Shown: positions 1-9,298, counted from the first letter of the stretch. The stretch: 64,000 nt of DNA from Leeia speluncae (GCF_020564625.1 NZ_JAJBZT010000009.1:1-64000), one strand, 5' to 3'. Translations and numbers: made by a program. Notes: generated by a model from the sequence alone, not told the origin.

Positions 1-155
1 GCAAAAATATTTTTTGAAACTTTTAGACCAGATCTTATCTTTCTTCGACACTGCGAAATAAAACCAACCTTTAATACCTAAAAATCTCTCTAAACAAATC
101 GAAAACAGTACAAAATCTGACTCAAAATACCAGCAATCAACATTCAACCAAGCTA

Positions 156-209
156 AACACACAAAAACAAAGCCCCGAGGAACACCTAGGGGCTTTGTTT
201 TTGTGTGTT
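156..209 (-). terminator. Strong bidirectional terminator
   Basis: Two 21-base arms (156-176 and 189-209) are perfect reverse complements, with a further AGG/CCT pairing inside the loop. The A-rich left and T-rich right flanks give a U-tract in both directions. It lies 20 bp after the stop of the leftward DUF455 gene and probably ends that operon, and could also end a rightward unit entering from before the window. Confidence 0.9.
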
Positions 210-228
210 ATATATACATATAACTAGG

Positions 229-1032
229 TCAGGCATTTGAATACGCTAGTAAGACATTTATATCATCTTGATCAAACCCCGCGCTCAGCCTAGCTTCTAA
301 ATTCATTTCGCCACGATGCTTTGGCGCACTATACAAAGGAAGGTAGACTCTAAAGATCTCCAATGGATCAAGGCCTCTACTTTTGCACAACCATCTAAAC
401 CAATAGTTACCAACCCTTACATGGCCAACCTCATCCCTGAATATAATATCCAGTATGCCGGCGCCTTTTTTCTCTCCTGCGGCCAGCATCCGCGCCTGCA
501 AACCTGGCGTCACATCTAAACCCCGTGCTTCTAGCAAACGTGGAACCATGGCCATTCTTGCTAACGGGTCTGACTTTGTTTTAAGTGCCATTTCCCACAA
601 TCCATGATGCGCAGGAAAATCACCATAATTAAAGCCAAGTTCTGCCAAGCGGTCAGAAACCAAAGAAAAGTGATAAGCCTCTTCTACAGCAACACGACAC
701 CAATCCAGATAAAACGCTTTAGGCATGCCTGCAAAGCGACAAACAACATCAAGCGCCAGGTTGATTGCGTTAAATTCTATATGAGCGACCGCGTGCAACA
801 TTGCGGCACAACCATGAAGAGAACCCAATCTACGCCTAGGCACTTGATCAGGAGAAACAAGAATAACGGAGGATGGAAGCCCAGGACATTCTTCTTCTAG
901 GCTTAATTGAAATAACTCTTCAAGCTCACCAGCTTGTAATTGCTCTATGTAACCCTGCAACGAAAATGTCAGCCGTACTTTTTCTTCAGCAGAACTTTCA
1001 CACAAGGTTTCAAATGCCAATCTTTGCAGCAT
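229..1032 (-). CDS. DUF455 ferritin-like protein
   Basis: A 267-residue soluble protein of the DUF455 family, predicted to fold as a ferritin-like four-helix bundle that could hold a di-metal centre. The supporting motifs are carboxylate/histidine pairs on successive helices: AHIE near residue 85, EEAYHF near 117, EARGLD near 169 and DEVGH near 200. The biochemical role of the family is not established; an oxygenase or metal-handling role is only inference from the fold. It is the last gene of a leftward group, starting 9 bp after the DUF599 stop, and it ends at a strong terminator. The ribosome site before the start is weak, so translation may be coupled to the upstream gene. Confidence 0.85.
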   Translation of the reverse strand: MLQRLAFETLCESSAEEKVRLTFSLQGYIEQLQAGELEELFQLSLEEECPGLPSSVILVSPDQVPRRRLGSLHGCAAMLHAVAHIEFNAINLALDVVCRFAGMPKAFYLDWCRVAVEEAYHFSLVSDRLAELGFNYGDFPAHHGLWEMALKTKSDPLARMAMVPRLLEARGLDVTPGLQARMLAAGEKKGAGILDIIFRDEVGHVRVGNYWFRWLCKSRGLDPLEIFRVYLPLYSAPKHRGEMNLEARLSAGFDQDDINVLLAYSNA

Positions 1033-1041
1033 GGATTATCA

Positions 1042-1725
1042 CTAATGAGATTGCATGGCATCTAATGCTTCAGAGGCAAAATCTCTTCGATACAAGATTA
1101 TTACCACTAAGGTACTGGCTACGATAAAAGCCAAAGGCTGGATAAACCATGCGATTGCTGCAAGCCCAAAATAATAAGCTCGGATACCTCTATTGAACTC
1201 ATCTCCGGCATAGGTGTTTAGTTTTGCCAACCTGTCCGCATATACCGCATGGTCTTCTGATGTACTTGGTGCAGCACCTAACAAAATAGAAAGGAAGTTA
1301 AACTGGCGAAGAGACCATGTGAATTTAAAATAAGCAATCACAAAGACAACCACTAAGAGTAATAGCTTGAACTCCCATACTTCTCTACTAGTGCCTTGGT
1401 AATAGGAAAAGCTAGATGCGAATAAAATTACTTTATCCACTGTCCCCATCAAAGCTAGCAACCCAGCTAGGACATAGATAGTTGTTGAAGCATAAAAGGA
1501 CACGCTGCTCATCAAATTGCCAACCAAAACCGCATCAGCAACCTGTAGCCCGCGTGACAAAATAGATTTCGCCCAGAAGACTCGATGCTGATGAGATGCT
1601 ACAACCAATCCTGTTTTAGCGCTTACTCCCCTGTCGGTATACCAGCTATAACCGACCCATAACAATATGAACCAAATTATCGCCAATCCATCCAACCAAC
1701 CAAAACTCGACTGCATCGCATGCAT
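1042..1725 (-). CDS. DUF599 membrane protein
   Basis: About 227 residues with four or so hydrophobic segments (near residues 10-28, 75-95, 115-135 and 185-215) and the family-typical stretch FTWSLRQFNF in the middle. It matches the DUF599 inner-membrane family, whose function is unknown. I place the start at the ATG at 1725 because a GGTGG ribosome site sits 5 bases upstream; a GTG four codons earlier would extend the frame but lies inside that site. It sits between DUF3460 and DUF455 genes on the same strand and may share their transcript. Confidence 0.8.
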   Translation of the reverse strand: MHAMQSSFGWLDGLAIIWFILLWVGYSWYTDRGVSAKTGLVVASHQHRVFWAKSILSRGLQVADAVLVGNLMSSVSFYASTTIYVLAGLLALMGTVDKVILFASSFSYYQGTSREVWEFKLLLLVVVFVIAYFKFTWSLRQFNFLSILLGAAPSTSEDHAVYADRLAKLNTYAGDEFNRGIRAYYFGLAAIAWFIQPLAFIVASTLVVIILYRRDFASEALDAMQSH

Positions 1726-1776
1726 TACAACCACCACCCTCTGCTTCTTATTTTTTACTCACCTAGCATCTCAGAA

Positions 1777-1992
1777 TTACAATTTGATTTCTTTTTTAGG
1801 CCGTAAGCGGTAGAAGTAGCCTTGGTAGTAATAACCATTTTGCTTTACTTTAGCTGCCGTTGCATTTTTTTCAAACTCTGCATCAACAGGCTTATCCCAC
1901 CAAACCGCACGATTTTCCAAACGGCTATCAGCCACTTCTTTATTTTTTTCCAAGTATGATTCCATGAATGATGAGAACTCTGACTTGTACAT
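1777..1992 (-). CDS. DUF3460 small protein
   Basis: A 71-residue soluble protein with the typical core of the betaproteobacterial DUF3460 family: an N-terminal YKSEFSSFMESYL stretch and the central motif RAVWWDKP, then a tyrosine-rich YYYQGYFY end. No function is known for the family. Its value here is taxonomic, since the family is largely restricted to Betaproteobacteria. It is the first gene of the leftward group and is divergent from the HDOD gene across a 238-bp AT-rich gap in which I see no clear operator. Confidence 0.85.
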   Translation of the reverse strand: MYKSEFSSFMESYLEKNKEVADSRLENRAVWWDKPVDAEFEKNATAAKVKQNGYYYQGYFYRLRPKKEIKL

Positions 1993-2230
1993 ATGCGCGA
2001 ACCTTTTCCGTTAAATCAGTCTTGAAGTATATTTGTTGCTTAGTATACAACCTTAAGATTGTCTTCCCAATAGTTGCCAGAATTTAATATTTATCAAATC
2101 CATTCTTATCTAACTAAATTATTCTTTTTTGAAATCGTTTCTTCGCCTATAACTAGGTTGCACAAAACTTTACTCTACGCACATTTAAAATCAGCCAGCT
2201 AACAAAAGCAGCTAAGCAGGATATATAAAG

Positions 2231-3091
2231 ATGCAATCAATCTCTAAAGATGACGTGAACCGGCTGTCTCAAAACATCGTTATCCCACCACGCCCAGAGC
2301 TGCTGAATGAGTTACATCAACTTGCCATCAACAAAGATGCAAATCATCAGGATTTTGTTAAGTTAATCGCCAAAGATCTTGGGCTTTCGGCATGTGTCAT
2401 TAAGACTGCCAACTCCCCTGCTTTTTTAGGTCGTGGTCAAGTCACCAACATCAGCCATGCGATTAGCGTACTTGGACAAAAAAATATTCGCCAAATTGCT
2501 ACAGCATTCATACTCCGACAATCAACTCAATCCCAAGCAACGCAATCCATTGTGGTTGCCTTAGAACATTTCTGGGAGTGGTCGAATCGAGTTGCAATGA
2601 TCTCAGCACTTGTTTCACAGCACGTAGGCGCCTGCAATGCTGAAGACATGTATTGCTTTGGCTTATTCAGAGATTGTGGCATTCCTATTTTATTGATGCG
2701 CTTTCCTAGTTATGGAAGAACACTCGAACTGGCACACCAAGCATCTGATTCTCAATTTTTAAAAATTGAAGAAGAATTCCATCAGTGCCATCATGCTACT
2801 ATTGGCTACCTTGTCGCTAGGGCATGGCTATTTCCCGATGAGATATGCGAAGCAATCTTACAACATCATGAAGAAGATTTTTTCGTGACAGAAAACCCTA
2901 TCGCACCATCACAAACTAGTTGTATGGTTGCCATTGGCAGGCTTGCGGAACATATAGAGGCCACGCTGAGTCATAGACCTGACCCAGGCTGGGATGGGGA
3001 AAGAGGACTGGCCATCCTAAAGCACCTAGGTTTAGAGCTAACAGAGTTCGAAGACCTTAGAGATGCAATACATTCGAGATTTCAGGATTAA
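2231..3091 (+). CDS. HDOD domain signalling protein
   Basis: A 286-residue protein made almost entirely of one HDOD domain, the HD-related output domain found in bacterial signalling proteins. Recognisable segments are IPPRPELLNELHQL near residue 17, the VIKTANSPAF motif near 57, ISHAISVLG near 77 and the LQHHEE segment near 210. No kinase, EAL or GGDEF partner domain is attached. Known HDOD proteins link environmental signals to c-di-GMP, motility or respiration; which of these applies cannot be told. Its stop is only 3 bp before the ccoI start, so the two are co-translated and the protein is probably tied to cbb3 oxidase biogenesis or its control. Confidence 0.85.
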   Translation: MQSISKDDVNRLSQNIVIPPRPELLNELHQLAINKDANHQDFVKLIAKDLGLSACVIKTANSPAFLGRGQVTNISHAISVLGQKNIRQIATAFILRQSTQSQATQSIVVALEHFWEWSNRVAMISALVSQHVGACNAEDMYCFGLFRDCGIPILLMRFPSYGRTLELAHQASDSQFLKIEEEFHQCHHATIGYLVARAWLFPDEICEAILQHHEEDFFVTENPIAPSQTSCMVAIGRLAEHIEATLSHRPDPGWDGERGLAILKHLGLELTEFEDLRDAIHSRFQD

Positions 3092-3094
3092 TTA

Positions 3095-5533
3095 ATGCAA
3101 GCAATAAAAGCCAACAGTGATGGCAAATGCTTTCACTGCGGTGAGCCTTTGAATCAAACGCCATCATTCGAAATCTCTTTTCAAGGCAAAAAAGAACAAA
3201 CTTGCTGCGTGGGCTGCCAAGCAGTTGCTCAAGCAATCATCAACCAAGGACTAGGCGCGTACTACACACAGCGTCAATCGGAAGGTAAAAAGATTGACGC
3301 TATTCCTGAAGATATTCTGCAGCAGCTCAACTTATTTGATGATGCAGAGATTCAAGCGTCGTTCGTCACAAAAGTGAAAGACGAACAAGAAGCAAGCCTA
3401 ATTTTAGAAGGGATTACCTGTGCTGCCTGCATCTGGTTAAACGAACAAACGATTAGACGCCTTGATGGTGTCACATTTGTAAGTATTAACTACAGCAATG
3501 CAAGAGCAACCGTTCGCTGGCAACCGGCAAAAATTCGTTTATCTGCCATCCTAGAAGCAATCCGCCATATTGGCTATGCGGCCTATCCATTTGATGCAAG
3601 TAAACTTCAAACGATTCAGAACAAAGAACGTAAAGATGCACTAAAACGTTTATTCATAGCCGGTTTTGGCATGATGCAAGTGATGATGTATGCATGGCCT
3701 GCATATTTTGCGACTGCGATTGACCTTCCTTTCGATCAAGATTTACTTCTCAAATGGGCAAGCTTAGTGCTTACCGTTCCAGTCGTTACTTATTCTGCCC
3801 TTCCTTTTTTAAAGGGCGCTGCTAGAGACCTGCGGGCAAAGACTGTGGGAATGGACACACCTGTCGCACTCGGCATATTAGGTGCATTTATTCCCAGTGT
3901 TTGGGCGACAGCAGTAAAACATGGACCAGTCTATTTTGATTCAGTCACTATGTTCGTCTTTTTGCTTTTGCTCGGTCGCTTTTTTGAATACACAGCAAGA
4001 CAAAAAGCAAGCGAGAACACTGACCGTTTAACAAAGCTTATACCTACCTTTGCCCACAAACTAGTAAATTGGCCTAAAGACAATCAATCACAAGAAGAAG
4101 CTGTTTCACGGATAAAGCCAGGTGATTTTATATTAGTAAAAACAGGAGAAACCGTGCCAGTTGACGGAATCCTGCGACATGGCCAGAGCAAGTTAGTCGA
4201 GTCCATGCTCACTGGTGAAAGTAGACCAATTACAAAAGCGTTGGGAGAAGAAATCATTGCGGGCAGCATGAATCATGAACAACCCATCGTGATTGAGACA
4301 ACTCATGTGGGGAACGACACAAAGCTTTCTGCAATTGTTCGTTTACTAGACAATGCAGTTAGCAGTAAGCCTCTGATTGCAGAGGTAGCCAACAAGTACG
4401 CCAGTTGGTTTGTCATTGCAATTTTAATCGTGGCATCTGCAACTGCTTATTTTTGGTATTTGCACGACCCGAGCAAAGCACTTTGGATTACAGTGTCTGT
4501 TCTTGTCATTACCTGCCCTTGCGCACTTTCTTTAGCAGTACCCGTCACATTAACAGCCGCCACCGGTGCACTAGCTAGCAAGCAATTACTCATTGCAAAA
4601 GGTCACGCATTAACAACACTTGCAAATATTACGGATATTGTATTTGATAAAACCGGGACGCTTACAACTGGTGAACTGGCCATCGAAAAGATTATTTATT
4701 TTGATGACCAACATCTCACTCACCAAATTTTGCACACCTTAGAGTCTCAATCCGAGCACCCACTTGCTAGGGCAATCTGTACTTTCGAACAGGTGAGGTC
4801 TGCGACGCTATTGCCTATTTTAGACTTTCATATTTCCAAAGGATTAGGCATTGAGGGATATATTGATGGGCAAGCATACCGCTTAGGCCACCCAAGTTTT
4901 GTACAGGCATTCATTCAAACACTTCCTGAGCAAACCCGCCTAGACACTAATGCACCAATCTATCTAGCCAAAAACAATAAGCTCATTGCTGCGATTTATA
5001 TTTCTGACAAGTTAAGAGCGGATGCCAACACGTTAATTAAGCAATTAAAAGATGAAAATATTAGCATTCATATCGCAAGTGGTGATCAGAGTCTAAATGT
5101 TAAAAACATTGCTACTTCGTTAGAGATCAATGATTGGCATGCAAACTGCTCTCCAAAAGATAAGCTAACACTTATTGAATCACTTCAATTAGAGAATAAA
5201 ACCGTCTGCATGATTGGGGATGGCGTAAATGACGCGCCTGTTTTAGCGAAAGCACAAGTATCCATTGCTATAGGATCTGGGGCGGATATTGCGCAACAAC
5301 ATGCCGATATGATTCTTGCTGACAGCCACCTATCAACCATTCTTACTGGTATTAAAACCGCAAAAAAAACCAAGCAAATAATCCAACAAAACTTGGTTTG
5401 GGGACTGGGATACAACCTGATAGCAATCCCCTTGGCCATTACCGGCTACGTAACTCCGTTAATTGCAGGCGTTGGCATGGCCAGCAGTTCGTTGATCGTC
5501 GTATTGAATGCCTTACGTTTAGCGCGAAAATAA
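3095..5533 (+). CDS. ccoI: Copper P1B-type ATPase for cbb3 assembly
   Basis: An 812-residue heavy-metal P-type ATPase. The N-terminus carries a CFHC (12-15) and CCVGC (about 38) cysteine cluster typical of the CcoI/FixI branch, followed by a heavy-metal domain with GITCAAC near 108. The transport site CPC is at residues 474-476 in a membrane helix, the phosphorylated aspartate is in DKTGTLT near 515, and the hinge is GDGVNDAP near 708. CcoI exports Cu(I) to the periplasm for the CuB centre of cbb3 oxidase. It precedes ccoS and ccoNOQP, whereas the commoner order puts ccoIS after ccoGH. The start overlaps a good AGGA site at the end of the HDOD gene. Confidence 0.95.
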   Translation: MQAIKANSDGKCFHCGEPLNQTPSFEISFQGKKEQTCCVGCQAVAQAIINQGLGAYYTQRQSEGKKIDAIPEDILQQLNLFDDAEIQASFVTKVKDEQEASLILEGITCAACIWLNEQTIRRLDGVTFVSINYSNARATVRWQPAKIRLSAILEAIRHIGYAAYPFDASKLQTIQNKERKDALKRLFIAGFGMMQVMMYAWPAYFATAIDLPFDQDLLLKWASLVLTVPVVTYSALPFLKGAARDLRAKTVGMDTPVALGILGAFIPSVWATAVKHGPVYFDSVTMFVFLLLLGRFFEYTARQKASENTDRLTKLIPTFAHKLVNWPKDNQSQEEAVSRIKPGDFILVKTGETVPVDGILRHGQSKLVESMLTGESRPITKALGEEIIAGSMNHEQPIVIETTHVGNDTKLSAIVRLLDNAVSSKPLIAEVANKYASWFVIAILIVASATAYFWYLHDPSKALWITVSVLVITCPCALSLAVPVTLTAATGALASKQLLIAKGHALTTLANITDIVFDKTGTLTTGELAIEKIIYFDDQHLTHQILHTLESQSEHPLARAICTFEQVRSATLLPILDFHISKGLGIEGYIDGQAYRLGHPSFVQAFIQTLPEQTRLDTNAPIYLAKNNKLIAAIYISDKLRADANTLIKQLKDENISIHIASGDQSLNVKNIATSLEINDWHANCSPKDKLTLIESLQLENKTVCMIGDGVNDAPVLAKAQVSIAIGSGADIAQQHADMILADSHLSTILTGIKTAKKTKQIIQQNLVWGLGYNLIAIPLAITGYVTPLIAGVGMASSSLIVVLNALRLARK

Positions 5534-5576
5534 GCAAATAAGTCTTGCGCAAGTCGCATCTCGCCAACTGTAAGAA

Positions 5577-5618
5577 TTGATATGGGTCAAAATACCCCCT
5601 TCTCACCTGCGCTAAATT
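5577..5618 (+). promoter_or_regulatory. FNR/ANR-type promoter of cco operon
   Basis: TTGATATGGGTCAA (5577-5590) matches the FNR/ANR box TTGAT-N4-ATCAA with one mismatch. A -10 like TAAATT lies at 5613-5618. If the box is centred at -41.5, transcription would begin near 5625, exactly where this -10 predicts, which is the geometry of a class II FNR-activated promoter. It would drive ccoS-ccoNOQP under low oxygen. Activation itself is inference. Confidence 0.78.
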
Positions 5619-5710
5619 GTCGCAGTCGCTGTTACATGGTGCGCTACATTTTGCCGCAGCTGCTGCAAACGTGCGTATAATCTGCAGCTCACCAAAAATT
5701 CATTCTGACG

Positions 5711-5890
5711 ATGGACATTATTTATTTACTGATACCTGTCAGCCTTGTTGTTGTATTGCTCATCAGTATGTTGTTCTGGTGGGCAATCAAGGGCGGTCAG
5801 TTTGACGATCTTGAAGGGCCAGGTTTCCAGATCATGATGGATGACGACAGTGATAAGTCTGAGCAATCGGCTCAGGAGTCACAGCGTTAG
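5711..5890 (+). CDS. ccoS: cbb3 oxidase assembly protein CcoS
   Basis: A 59-residue protein that begins MDIIYLLIPV, has one membrane helix (about 4-25, rich in Leu/Val and ending FWWAIK) and the CcoS signature GGQFDDLEGPG, then an acidic tail. CcoS is needed to insert the heme b and copper cofactors into the CcoN subunit. It lies between ccoI and ccoN, downstream of the FNR-type box, so it should be transcribed with ccoN rather than with ccoI. No strong ribosome site is visible; the start is fixed by the family's usual length. Confidence 0.9.
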   Translation: MDIIYLLIPVSLVVVLLISMLFWWAIKGGQFDDLEGPGFQIMMDDDSDKSEQSAQESQR

Positions 5891-5966
5891 CCAATAAGGA
5901 TCAGGAACATCCTGAATTGATAATGTCCTTAAGCTACAAGTTTTTGTAAACGGGAGAACCCACACT

Positions 5967-7397
5967 ATGGAAGCGCAAGCCACTTATAACTACAAAGTGG
6001 TCCGCCAGTTCGCCGTGATGACCGTTATTTGGGGCATCGTGGGCATGCTGGTCGGCGTCATTGTCGCCGCTATGCTTGTCTGGCCGGACCTTAACCCAGG
6101 TCTACCATGGCTAACATATGGCCGACTACGTCCGTTACACACCAACGCGGTTATTTTTGCATTTGGTGGTTGCGGTCTTTTTGCTACCTCTTACTATTGC
6201 GTACAGCGCACCTGTCAAGTTCGTCTTTTCTGCGACAAACTGGCTGCGTTTACCTTTTGGGGCTGGCAATTAGTCATTCTTCTAGCTGCTATTACACTAC
6301 CGCTAGGCTTCACCACCGGTAAAGAATATGCAGAATTGGAATGGCCAATTGATATCTTGATCACTATCGTTTGGGTTTCATACGCGATTGTGTTCTTTGG
6401 TACCATCATCAAACGTAAAGTTAAGCACATTTATGTTGCTAACTGGTTCTTTGGCGGTTTCATTCTGACCGTTGCGCTTCTACATCTAGTCAACAGTGCA
6501 GAACTTCCTGTCTCTATGTGGAAATCTTACTCATTCTACTCTGGCGCACAAGATGCCATGGTTCAATGGTGGTATGGTCACAATGCGGTTGGTTTCTTCT
6601 TGACTGCAGGCTTCTTAGGTATCATGTATTACTTCGTACCTAAACAAGCTGGTCGCCCAGTTTACTCTTACCGTTTGTCAGTTGTTCACTTCTGGGCACT
6701 GATCTTCACTTACATGTGGGCAGGTCCTCACCACTTGCATTACACCGCATTGCCTGACTGGACACAGAGCTTAGGTATGGTGTTCTCATTGATTCTACTT
6801 GCACCAAGCTGGGGCGGTATGATCAACGGTATCATGACCTTGTCTGGTGCTTGGCACAAACTACGTGACGATCCAATCTTGAAGTTCTTGGTGGTATCTC
6901 TGTCTTTCTACGGTATGTCTACCTTCGAAGGCCCGATGATGTCTATCAAAACAGTTAACGCGCTATCTCACTACACCGAATGGACCGTTGGTCACGTTCA
7001 CAGTGGTGCGCTAGGTTGGGTTGGTTTCATTACTATCGGTGCAATTTACTACTTGATCCCACGCCTATTTGGCCGTGATGAAATGTACTCGAAGAAACTA
7101 GTTGAAACTCACTTCTGGGTTGCAACGATTGGTATCGTTCTGTACATCGCTTCTATGTGGATTGCCGGTGTGATGGAAGGTCTAATGTGGCGTGCATTTA
7201 ACAGCGATGGTACTTTGACTTACACCTTCGTTGAAGCACTAAAACAAAAATACCCTTACTACGTCATGCGTGTATTAGGTGGTGCATTGTATCTATCAGG
7301 TATGTTCTTGATGATTTACAACGTATTCAAAACCATTTCTGCAGGTAAAGCGGTTGATGCAACCATTCCAGCAGCTAATGCGTCTCACCACGCTTGA
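5967..7397 (+). CDS. ccoN: cbb3 cytochrome c oxidase subunit I
   Basis: A 476-residue, about 12-helix membrane protein, the catalytic subunit of cbb3-type oxidase (heme-copper oxidase C family). It holds low-spin heme b, high-spin heme b3 and CuB. Histidine ligand segments are visible: RPLHTNAV near residue 58, [10 protein letters not shown] near 203, the AGPHHLHY pair near 253 and the heme-binding HVHSGALGW near 341. The cross-linked tyrosine typical of C-type oxidases would lie in the helix around GHVHSG. A GGGAGA ribosome site precedes the ATG. It leads the ccoNOQP gene string. Confidence 0.96.
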   Translation: MEAQATYNYKVVRQFAVMTVIWGIVGMLVGVIVAAMLVWPDLNPGLPWLTYGRLRPLHTNAVIFAFGGCGLFATSYYCVQRTCQVRLFCDKLAAFTFWGWQLVILLAAITLPLGFTTGKEYAELEWPIDILITIVWVSYAIVFFGTIIKRKVKHIYVANWFFGGFILTVALLHLVNSAELPVSMWKSYSFYSGAQDAMVQWWYGHNAVGFFLTAGFLGIMYYFVPKQAGRPVYSYRLSVVHFWALIFTYMWAGPHHLHYTALPDWTQSLGMVFSLILLAPSWGGMINGIMTLSGAWHKLRDDPILKFLVVSLSFYGMSTFEGPMMSIKTVNALSHYTEWTVGHVHSGALGWVGFITIGAIYYLIPRLFGRDEMYSKKLVETHFWVATIGIVLYIASMWIAGVMEGLMWRAFNSDGTLTYTFVEALKQKYPYYVMRVLGGALYLSGMFLMIYNVFKTISAGKAVDATIPAANASHHA

Positions 7398-7414
7398 TAG
7401 GGAAGGAATACATC

Positions 7415-8029
7415 ATGTTTATCAAGCACGAAACAATTGAAAAAAACATTGGCTTAATGATCATCTTGACTGTGATCGTTGTGAGCTTTGCTGGTCTAGT
7501 TGAAATTCTTCCTCAGGCCTTCCAAAAAGCCACCACGCAACCAGTTAAAGGTCTAAAGCCTTATACCGCACTTCAGTTAGCTGGCCGTGACATTTATATC
7601 CGCGAAGGTTGTTATAACTGTCACTCACAGATGATTCGTCCATTCCGTTCAGAAACTGAACGCTATGGTCACTACTCTGTAGCAGGCGAATCTGTTTGGG
7701 ATCACCCATTCCAGTGGGGTTCTAAGCGTACAGGTCCTGATCTTGCTCGTGTTGGCGGTCGTTACTCTGACGACTGGCATCGTGCGCACTTGAATCAGCC
7801 GCGTGATGTTGTACCTGAATCTAATATGCCAGCATTCCCATGGCTAGGTCGTACCGCTTTGGATACAACTGACCTGCCTAAGAAAATGGCTGCAATGAAA
7901 GCGCTTGGCGTTCCATATACAGAAGACCAGATCAGCAAATCTCAAGCAGATGCAGCTGGTAAGACGGAAATGGATGCTCTGATTGCCTACCTGCAAGTTC
8001 TAGGTACTGCAATTAAGAACAACCGCTGA
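7415..8029 (+). CDS. ccoO: cbb3 oxidase monoheme subunit II
   Basis: 204 residues: an N-terminal membrane anchor (about 10-32), then a periplasmic cytochrome c domain with a single heme site GCYNCHSQ near residue 65 and a methionine-containing ESNMPAFPW loop near 135 as probable sixth ligand. CcoO passes electrons from CcoP to the CcoN catalytic core. The start at 7415 follows a GGAAGG site by 8 bases; an earlier in-frame TTG inside the ccoN stop region would add seven residues and lacks such a site. The gap to ccoN is 17 bp. Confidence 0.95.
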   Translation: MFIKHETIEKNIGLMIILTVIVVSFAGLVEILPQAFQKATTQPVKGLKPYTALQLAGRDIYIREGCYNCHSQMIRPFRSETERYGHYSVAGESVWDHPFQWGSKRTGPDLARVGGRYSDDWHRAHLNQPRDVVPESNMPAFPWLGRTALDTTDLPKKMAAMKALGVPYTEDQISKSQADAAGKTEMDALIAYLQVLGTAIKNNR

Positions 8030-8049
8030 AATTGATTAGGAATATGCAA

Positions 8050-8223
8050 ATGGATATGAATCAGATGAGAGTGATCACTACGGTGCTTAGTTTCATTGTC
8101 TTTCTTGGGGTAATTGCTTGGGCAGTATTCCCAAAGAACAAGAAAGGTTTTGATGAAGCAGCAAACCTCCCATTCGCTGACGATGACAGTCATTTGCATA
8201 ATCCATCAGGAGATATCAAATGA
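8050..8223 (+). CDS. ccoQ: cbb3 oxidase small subunit CcoQ
   Basis: A small single-helix protein of about 57 residues with the pattern VITTVLSFIVFLGVIAWAVF followed by KNKKGFDEAANLPF, typical of CcoQ/FixQ, which stabilises the assembled cbb3 complex. Of three nearby ATG codons (8044, 8050, 8056) I prefer 8050, nine bases after an AGG site, but 8044 is possible. Its TGA overlaps the ccoP ATG in an ATGA arrangement, which indicates translational coupling. Confidence 0.88.
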   Translation: MDMNQMRVITTVLSFIVFLGVIAWAVFPKNKKGFDEAANLPFADDDSHLHNPSGDIK

Positions 8224-9176
8224 ATGAAACTACTGATGTAGTATTTTTAAGCAGTTTCTGGCCAATCTTCATTTCTGCTATCGTAATTGGCGGGATGATT
8301 GGTCTGCTATTGCTCTTAATTAGCCAGAACAAGGTTGAGAAAAAAGCTGGTGAAAAAGTTGAAACCATGGGTCACGTATGGGATGACAACTTAGAAGAGT
8401 ACAACAACCCATTACCACGCTGGTGGTTATGGATGTTCTACGGCACTTTAGCTTTTGGTGTTGTTTACCTAATTCTTTACCCAGGTTTAGGCACCAATAA
8501 AGGCGTATTTGGCTGGTCTTCTCATGGTCAGTGGGATAAAGAGCAACAAGTTGCAGAACAAACTTATGGTCCAATTTTTAATGGTTATCTAAAACAACCA
8601 GTTGCTGTGGTTGCTCAAGATCCTAAAGCACAAAAAATGGGCGAGCGTTTGTTCCTAACTTACTGTGCTCAGTGTCACGGTTCTGATGCACGTGGCGCAA
8701 AAGGCTTCCCGAACTTACGTGATAAAGATTGGCTATGGGGCGGCGCACCAGAGACTATCGAGGCAACTATTTTACATGGTCGTCCTGCTGCTGGTCCTGA
8801 TGGCGTACAACCTGTGTCTGACGCACCGCGCATGCCTGCGTGGGGCAAAATCCTTGGTGAAGAAAAAGTAAAAGACGTAGCTAATTACGTTCGTTCACTT
8901 TCTCAGCCAGGTAAAGTTGACCAAGACCGTGCTACACGTGGTAAAGAAGTGTACGCGCAGAATTGTGCAGCTTGTCACGGCGCAGACGCAAAAGGTAACC
9001 AAGCTCTTGGAGCTCCGAACCTAAGCGATGACGTTTGGTTGTATGGTGGATCACAATCTACTGTCGTTGAAACAGTGACCAACGGTCGCAACGGTGTAAT
9101 GCCAGCCAAAGGTCAAGAGCTCGGCGCGGCAAAAGTTCACTTATTAGCAGCATACGTATACGGTCTATCTAAGTAA
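8220..9176 (+). CDS. ccoP: cbb3 oxidase diheme subunit III
   Basis: 318 residues with an N-terminal membrane segment (about 12-35), a second one (about 67-90, after the conserved MGHVWDDNLEEYNNPLPRWW stretch), then two cytochrome c domains with heme motifs CAQCH near residue 150 and CAACH near 239. CcoP accepts electrons from the soluble or bc1-linked donor and passes them to CcoO. The order N-O-Q-P is the standard one. A rho-independent terminator follows. Confidence 0.96.
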   Translation: MNETTDVVFLSSFWPIFISAIVIGGMIGLLLLLISQNKVEKKAGEKVETMGHVWDDNLEEYNNPLPRWWLWMFYGTLAFGVVYLILYPGLGTNKGVFGWSSHGQWDKEQQVAEQTYGPIFNGYLKQPVAVVAQDPKAQKMGERLFLTYCAQCHGSDARGAKGFPNLRDKDWLWGGAPETIEATILHGRPAAGPDGVQPVSDAPRMPAWGKILGEEKVKDVANYVRSLSQPGKVDQDRATRGKEVYAQNCAACHGADAKGNQALGAPNLSDDVWLYGGSQSTVVETVTNGRNGVMPAKGQELGAAKVHLLAAYVYGLSK

Positions 9177-9190
9177 TTTGACTAGTATCA

Positions 9191-9218
9191 AGAAAGGGGG
9201 GAAACCCCCTTTTCTTTT
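9191..9218 (+). terminator. Terminator after ccoP
   Basis: A short G/C stem (AGAAAGGGGG paired with CCCCCTTTTCT, loop about GAAA) with a T-rich tail begins 14 bp after the ccoP stop. It separates ccoNOQP from ccoGH, although ccoGH may still be reached by read-through. Confidence 0.85.
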
Positions 9219-9231
9219 GAGAAGATAATAA

Positions 9232-9268
9232 CAATATGGTTATATAGTTAGATATAATAGCCATATTG
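9232..9268 (+). promoter_or_regulatory. Inverted repeat and -10 before ccoG
   Basis: CAATATGG (9232-9239) and CCATATTG (9261-9268) are perfect inverted arms; the inner flanks TTATAT and ATATAA extend the dyad imperfectly. A TATAAT hexamer (9253-9258) lies between the arms, 40 bp before the ccoG start. No convincing -35 is seen. It could be an operator over a ccoGH promoter; the regulator is unknown. Confidence 0.45.
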
Positions 9269-9298
9269 TTAATGTCTTAACTTTCTGGGCGATACATC

